A stretch of 16,680 bases of DNA from UPXZ01 sp047973025 (GTDB taxonomy: Bacteria > Bacteroidota > Bacteroidia > Bacteroidales > Paludibacteraceae). The notes beneath the pieces were generated by a model. It saw nothing but the letters and a program-made list of their open reading frames with translations, ran no database searches and was not told the origin of the DNA. Shown here one piece after another: positions 14,068 through 16,680 of the stretch. The stretch lies in NCBI GenBank assembly GCA_047973025.1, contig JBKEBE010000135.1, positions 1 to 16,680 on the forward strand, written 5' to 3'. Each line of letters opens with the position of its first letter. Position 1 is the stretch's first letter. The translations under genes and the position numbers were made by a program.

Positions 14068-14791
14068 TTGTTTTAATTTGTGAAATGATTTCGTTAAACT
14101 TTGAATTTATTATCGGGGTGCTGTAATTCTCTAAAATCCACTTGTCATTGATGCCTAAAAGGAAAACCTGCAAAGCGTTCAGAATATCGTCATCCGAAAA
14201 TTCCGCCCCCTTGTTTTTTTCATGCATTTGAAATTTTAGTTTATTGAGAATTTGGTTCATGCTTCCGGCATCCTTTGCCGACCAATAATATGAACTTTCA
14301 AAAACAGACTTAAAATGAGTTTCAAATAATATCCGTGCTTTAAAATTCAAAGATTTTTTATCAATGGATTTTTTTTCTAAATCCCCTTTAGGGGTTAGGG
14401 GTATATTATCTGTTTTTGTTTCTGTTTCTGTTTTAAAAGAGTTGGGTTTTTTACCCGGAGTTTTACTCGGGTTTTTACCCGGATTTATACCCGCTTTTAT
14501 ACTCGATTTTTCAGAGTATAAAATCTTATAAACTGGAGATTTTTCTTTCCTTTTTCCTGGTTCGAAAGAAATCAATCCTTTTTGCTTCAATCTATTTCTT
14601 GCATCTATCAACGTGTCTTCTCCTATGTCATAGTTGCCGATGATTGACTTGTTGGAACATTCGAATGGATTCTCCCAATTTCTCATATTGCATTCATTGA
14701 GCAATATGAAGTACAGATAGCTTTCTGTCCTGCTGAGATTCTTAATTCTATTTGTTGACCAAAATTGATTTATCAGTTCGATGTAGTTCAT
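13949..14791 (-). CDS. Replication initiator / replisome organiser, winged-helix type
   Basis: A 280-residue protein built like phage replisome organisers (DnaD-like or lambda O-like layout). Residues 1-90 look like a winged helix (NLSRTESYLYFILLNECN, SIIGNYDIGEDTLIDARNRL, KGLISFEPGKRKEKSPVYKI). Residues about 95-140 are a Pro/Gly/Lys linker with a four-residue repeat (AGIN, PGKN, PSKT, PGKK) encoded by 12-bp DNA repeats. Residues about 150-245 form a helical domain (ETHFKSVFESSYYWSAKDAG, SKFNEIISQIK). It should bind origin DNA and recruit the host helicase; no helicase or loader gene is visible nearby. The ATG overlaps the stop of the 72-aa gene. The repeat array and the A/T-rich tract downstream in the gene make it a likely origin site. 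Confidence 0.7.
   Translation of the reverse strand: MNYIELINQFWSTNRIKNLSRTESYLYFILLNECNMRNWENPFECSNKSIIGNYDIGEDTLIDARNRLKQKGLISFEPGKRKEKSPVYKILYSEKSSIKAGINPGKNPSKTPGKKPNSFKTETETKTDNIPLTPKGDLEKKSIDKKSLNFKARILFETHFKSVFESSYYWSAKDAGSMNQILNKLKFQMHEKNKGAEFSDDDILNALQVFLLGINDKWILENYSTPIINSKFNEIISQIKTNARHKKTIGNSTEQDEREFIEAVLNGAGRAEYERNQSVH
14341..14508. other. Candidate replication origin inside the initiator gene
   Basis: The segment combines the 12-bp direct repeats (14449-14508) with a neighbouring A/T-rich, strand-asymmetric tract (14402-14440, with TGTTT-type pyrimidine repeats) and a CCCC-TTTA-GGGG palindrome (14383-14394). In lambda the origin is likewise inside gene O: iterons for O followed by an A/T-rich asymmetric region. 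All elements also code for protein here, so coding constraint alone could explain part of the pattern. Confidence 0.45.
14449..14508. repeat. Five tandem 12-bp iteron-like repeats
   Basis: Five contiguous units on the plus strand: TTTTACCCGGAG, TTTTACTCGGGT, TTTTACCCGGAT, TTATACCCGCTT, TTATACTCGATT. The consensus is close to TTWTACYCGGNT. A degenerate sixth unit may follow at 14509-14520. The unit length is a multiple of three, so in the initiator each unit encodes four residues (Pro-Gly-Lys-Asn type) at about residues 95-115. Confidence 0.85.
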
Positions 14792-15006
14792 GTTAATCGG
14801 ATGTATGTGTCATTTTGTGTTGGTCCAGTTTCAATAATTCCATCTTTTTCTAATTCCTTAATATCAGCTTGGATGATTTCTTTTGCCGATACCGGATAAT
14901 AGCTTTCTGCTATCCGCAGAACTTCGTAGAAAAGCGCGTGAGTGGGATGTCTTTTCTGCTTTGTTTTATCAGCAGTGATCTGTTTAATGATTTCAATTGT
15001 TTGCAT
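14788..15006 (-). CDS. Small winged-helix-like protein, unknown
   Basis: A 72-residue protein. The second half, SAKEIIQADIKELEKDGIIE followed by NDTYIRLT, looks like the recognition helix and wing of a small winged helix-turn-helix, and the first half (HPTHALFYEVLRIAESYYPV) supplies preceding helices. It may be a small DNA-binding or transcription factor of the early operon, which is inference. Its start overlaps the preceding gene's end by 14 bases, and its stop overlaps the initiator ATG by four bases, so it is co-translated with the initiator. Confidence 0.6.
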   Translation of the reverse strand: MQTIEIIKQITADKTKQKRHPTHALFYEVLRIAESYYPVSAKEIIQADIKELEKDGIIETGPTQNDTYIRLT

Positions 15007-15181
15007 TTTTGTATAGTTTTTTAGCTACTATGTACCGTTTCATTTTTACTAAATCATCGAAACTGCAGGCATCGTTCAGGAACATTAAGATTTCAACTTT
15101 ATCCATAGCCTGTTTGTGTTTCTTCTCTTTGAGCATCGCATTTTTTTTGCGTGTTGCTTCTCTTTCTTCTTCGTATAACAT
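14993..15181 (-). CDS. Small charged helical protein, unknown
   Basis: A 62-residue protein beginning MLYEEEREATRKKNAMLKEK, highly charged and helical, with a hydrophobic middle (VEILMFLNDACSFDDLVKMK) and a basic end. No domain is recognised. It overlaps the next gene by 14 bases. Upstream is a 70-bp A/T-rich gap (15182-15251) in which I see repeated TAAATT-type words but no well-spaced promoter. The overlap and the continuous strand support it as a real early gene of unknown function. Confidence 0.5.
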   Translation of the reverse strand: MLYEEEREATRKKNAMLKEKKHKQAMDKVEILMFLNDACSFDDLVKMKRYIVAKKLYKNANN

Positions 15182-15251
15182 TTTTATTTTACTCTTATAA
15201 ATTTACTTAATTATCTGTTTATCTGCAATTTACCTAACAAATTTTATCAAT

Positions 15252-15533
15252 TTATTTTATGCCCAATTCCTTGAAAATGATGTCTTTTAGATAGTCGCTG
15301 TCAATGCCGAATATTTCCTCTTGACCTTTCTCTTTAAGTATATTTGTCGCCATTCCTCTAAATTTCTCGGAGTTCTTTTGCATAGCGATTATTTGCTTTT
15401 TTACATCATATTTGAATGAATTCAGCCTAATTGCGTGGCTCTCTAAATCCTTTGCCAATCCCTCTTGAATGTCTGCCAGTGCAAAGATCAGATTGGTTTT
15501 TTTGAGCAGTTCTTTGTATGTTTCTTCTTTCAT
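15252..15533 (-). CDS. Small helical protein after the VRR-NUC gene, unknown
   Basis: A 93-residue protein if it starts at the ATG at 15533 (MKEETYKELLKKTNLIFALA). This start overlaps the nuclease stop by four bases (ATGA), the usual junction in this operon. A longer frame begins at 15581 but would run deep into the nuclease gene and is disfavoured. The sequence is helical and charged throughout, ending GIDSDYLKDIIFKELGIK. It has no cysteine or recognisable motif. It may be an early accessory protein. No function can be named. Confidence 0.6.
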   Translation of the reverse strand: MKEETYKELLKKTNLIFALADIQEGLAKDLESHAIRLNSFKYDVKKQIIAMQKNSEKFRGMATNILKEKGQEEIFGIDSDYLKDIIFKELGIK

Positions 15534-15871
15534 TTCAAATAATCTTTTACTGTTTCGATAAATCCCTCGATTGTGTAGCACACTTCACATTTATATCCGT
15601 TGTCAAGCAGTTTACTCATTACGTTCTTTTGGCTCGATGTAGGCTGGTTTTTACCAACTTTCATCTCTATAAATAGTCCGTGATACATACCTCGTGAGTG
15701 TGGAATAAATAAGTCCGGCACGCCTGCCAAAGCTCCTTCTGCTTTCAATTTGCTCGCAACAACTACATTTCGTTGTCCACCGTTCGGTGTTGCCCAGATC
15801 AGCATTTTGGGATATTGAAGCTTGAACCAGTTCACGCAGGAAACTTGAAGTTGATGTTCTGTTTGTTTCAT
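15530..15871 (-). CDS. VRR-NUC domain nuclease
   Basis: A compact PD-(D/E)XK-type nuclease of 113 residues when started at the ATG at 15871 (MKQTEHQLQVS). The family's landmarks are present: Glu5 in TEHQLQ, ATPNGGQRN (27-35), GVPDLFIP (50-57, Asp53), GLFIEMKVGKN (65-75, Glu69 and Lys71) and SSQK with Gln81. VRR-NUC enzymes cleave branched or structured DNA, including Holliday-type junctions, and phages often carry one near replication genes. Longer starts are possible at 15919 and 15952, adding poorly conserved residues and overlapping the upstream gene. The shorter one fits the family length. Active-site residues appear intact. Confidence 0.85.
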   Translation of the reverse strand: MKQTEHQLQVSCVNWFKLQYPKMLIWATPNGGQRNVVVASKLKAEGALAGVPDLFIPHSRGMYHGLFIEMKVGKNQPTSSQKNVMSKLLDNGYKCEVCYTIEGFIETVKDYLK

Positions 15872-15908
15872 TTTAGTATCAGTTTTGCGAATGCTATTAT
15901 CAGTATTG

Positions 15909-16232
15909 TTACCTGCCATTTTTGACAGACAATGCCCCATTGATAATCCCATATAAATATGCTACAACAATCGACTTTGAACCCGATGCAGAAGATTGAA
16001 ATCTTGCCTGATAAGCTGAACCATCAAAAGCAGGTGTTTCGTGATAAACTGTAAAATAGCTTACCTTTTTTGGTTTCCTAAATAATCCTTCCTTTATCGT
16101 CTCTACTCGTTCTGTCATCATTAACGATTTATCGTGCTTCAGTGCTTCTTGAAAAAGTTCATTAACGTCTATATCTTTCACTTTTCGCATATTTATACGA
16201 TCGGTTTCTGTTATGTAGGTGTATAATCCCAT
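15909..16232 (-). CDS. Conserved-looking small phage protein, unknown
   Basis: A 107-residue protein from the ATG at 16232 (MGLYTYITETDRINMRKVKD). An alternative start is the ATG at 16190 (MRKVKDIDVNELFQ), since the first 14 residues look less constrained. The C-terminal part YFTVYHETPAFDGSAYQ and SGSKSIVVAYLYGIINGAL is hydrophobic and patterned like an alpha/beta domain. I have an impression of similar proteins in Bacteroidota phages but no named family. Its 3' end overlaps only the longer, disfavoured starts of the nuclease gene. The upstream gap carries inverted repeats. Confidence 0.55.
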   Translation of the reverse strand: MGLYTYITETDRINMRKVKDIDVNELFQEALKHDKSLMMTERVETIKEGLFRKPKKVSYFTVYHETPAFDGSAYQARFQSSASGSKSIVVAYLYGIINGALSVKNGR

Positions 16233-16261
16233 AATACTTGAATTAAAACGGCAGGTAACAA

Positions 16262-16338
16262 GCGGTTTGGCGTAATGCCGCAGTAACTGCCAAGATTGAT
16301 AATTTAGTTTTTAAAGGGCGGCACATACGCCAAGCCGC
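16262..16338. repeat. Pair of inverted GC-rich hairpin repeats between two small genes
   Basis: GCGGTTTGGCGTAATGCCGC at 16262-16281 recurs in inverted orientation at 16318-16338 (one substitution and a one-base insertion region), with about 36 bp between. Each copy is itself partly self-complementary; the second forms a 6-bp GGCGGC/GCCGCC stem (16317-16322 with 16334-16339). On the minus strand that stem lies after the 61-codon gene and is followed by CTTTAAAAA, so a weak terminator is possible. The gap 16233-16357 holds nothing else I can support. Confidence 0.6.
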
Positions 16339-16344
16339 CGACCC

Positions 16345-16359
16345 GTTGTGCGTAATGCT
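16345..16359. repeat. Left copy of 15-bp inverted repeat bounding a small gene
   Basis: GTTGTGCGTAATGCT at 16345-16359 matches, inverted and with one mismatch, AGCACTACGCACAAC at 16559-16573. It overlaps the stop codon of the enclosed 61-codon gene and abuts the hairpin repeats to its left, whose TTGGCGTAATGC core is related. Confidence 0.65.
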
Positions 16360-16543
16360 ACAACTGATCATCGAGAGCGTATGCTAAATTTCTAAGTTCG
16401 TCTGCCTTTTGACAGAAATCATTTTCAGCCCACGCCATTGAATATCCTTGTTGTTCACGCTGCATATTTTCAGCTTTCATTCCTTCTATTTCAGCTTGTA
16501 CTGCTAAAACAAGTGCTAATCTTTTTACTGTGTAATAGTCCAT
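16358..16543 (-). CDS. Small helical protein bounded by inverted repeats, unknown
   Basis: A 61-residue protein from the ATG at 16543 (MDYYTVKRLALVLAVQAEIE). A longer frame to 16579 adds residues that would be read through the flanking repeat and is unlikely. The sequence is helical, with the patterned segment AWAENDFCQKADELRNLAYA near the end, a style I associate with small hypothetical proteins in Bacteroidota phages. It has no membrane segment or metal motif. Unlike its neighbours it is not overlapped by other genes; instead it is isolated by 15-bp inverted repeats on both sides. It looks like the first early gene in the window. Confidence 0.55.
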   Translation of the reverse strand: MDYYTVKRLALVLAVQAEIEGMKAENMQREQQGYSMAWAENDFCQKADELRNLAYALDDQL

Positions 16544-16556
16544 TGTTTTGATTATT

Positions 16557-16606
16557 AAAGCACTACGCACAACACACAATATAAAATATACGGGTGTTAG
16601 TGCTTT
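16557..16606. repeat. Hairpin upstream of the 61-codon gene, including right copy of the 15-bp repeat
   Basis: A perfect 9-bp stem AAAGCACTA / TAGTGCTTT (16557-16565 with 16598-16606) encloses a region that itself holds AACAC/GTGTT pairing. The left side contains AGCACTACGCACAAC (16559-16573), the inverted partner of 16345-16359. It lies 14 bp upstream of the ATG, so in the minus-strand mRNA it would sit in the leader. On the plus strand it is followed by a T-run, so a plus-strand terminator reading is also possible. Confidence 0.5.
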
Positions 16607-16680
16607 TTTATACGGTACTACCTTTAATTTAGTGTTGTGTATCGGGATAGGATACCGCTTTTAATCCCGTACATTTCATA
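16607..16680. other. Right-edge intergenic sequence with small palindrome
   Basis: A CGGGAT / ATCCCG stem (16643-16648 with 16664-16669, 15-nt loop) lies at the edge. On the minus strand one frame is open from the edge to a stop at 16624-16626 (about 18 codons, including YGIKSGILSRYTTLN). This could be the end of an upstream gene or chance. No complete gene can be supported here. Confidence 0.3.

Noticed and set aside
14449..14508. CRISPR-like array
   Set aside because: Units are contiguous 12-mers without spacers, lie inside a coding sequence and keep its frame; no cas gene is present.
15182..15251. Promoter in the 70-bp A/T-rich gap
   Set aside because: AAAATTTG and TAAATTTA words approach the Bacteroides -7 box but no correctly spaced TTTG/-7 pair is present.
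15534..15581. Longer start for the 93-aa gene
   Set aside because: It would overlap the VRR-NUC gene by 52 bases, while the ATG at 15533 gives the ATGA junction common in this operon.
16262..16573. Integron attC site
   Set aside because: The inverted repeats do not contain the GTTRRRY / RYYYAAC core needed for attC, and there is no integron integrase in view.

Overview
The window is a stretch of a bacteriophage or prophage of a Bacteroidota host. Every supportable gene lies on the minus strand, so transcription runs from right (position 16680) to left (position 1). Three things point to Bacteroidota. The one clear promoter has the Bacteroides-type boxes (TTTG, 20 bp, TATATTTG). Starts are preceded by A/T-rich leaders without a recognisable Shine-Dalgarno sequence. 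The gene families (PcfK/PcfJ pair, DUF4942-type methyltransferase, ParB-domain proteins beside the terminase) are ones I associate with Bacteroidota phages and mobile elements. The DNA is A/T-rich by eye. No integrase, repressor, lysis gene or attachment site is visible, so lytic versus integrated state cannot be decided.

Right part (about 16680 to 9016), early or replication module. In transcription order: a 61-codon gene set between inverted repeats; a hairpin-rich gap; a conserved small protein; a VRR-NUC nuclease; small helical proteins; a winged-helix replication initiator with a 12-bp iteron-like array inside its coding sequence; a protein that overlaps the initiator's 3' end; PcfK-like; two small genes (one only 54 codons); PcfJ-like with an N-terminal zinc ribbon; a DUF4942/N6-adenine methyltransferase; a MazG-like nucleotide pyrophosphohydrolase; and two small proteins. 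Genes are tightly packed, often with ATGA or TAATG overlaps. The module ends in a strong minus-strand hairpin terminator (8977-9005).

Left part (8868 to 1), late or packaging and tail module. A new promoter (8890-8921), with a 14-bp palindrome upstream at an activator-like distance, starts a second polycistron: a ParB-domain protein, a ParB-domain/SAM-methyltransferase fusion, terminase small subunit, terminase large subunit, two small head-tail/tail-completion candidates, an HK97 gp10-like protein, two large probable structural proteins separated by a 74-aa protein, and the N-terminus of a tape-measure protein cut by the window edge. No portal, protease or capsid gene lies between the terminase and the tail genes, which is unusual for a siphovirus order.

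The best candidates for something new are the lambda-O-like arrangement of a putative replication origin inside the initiator gene, the inverted-repeat-bounded 61-codon gene near the right end, the ParB-methyltransferase fusion that lacks a DNA-methylase DPPY motif, and the displaced head genes. Domain names are recognised by eye from sequence motifs. Roles beyond that are inference.
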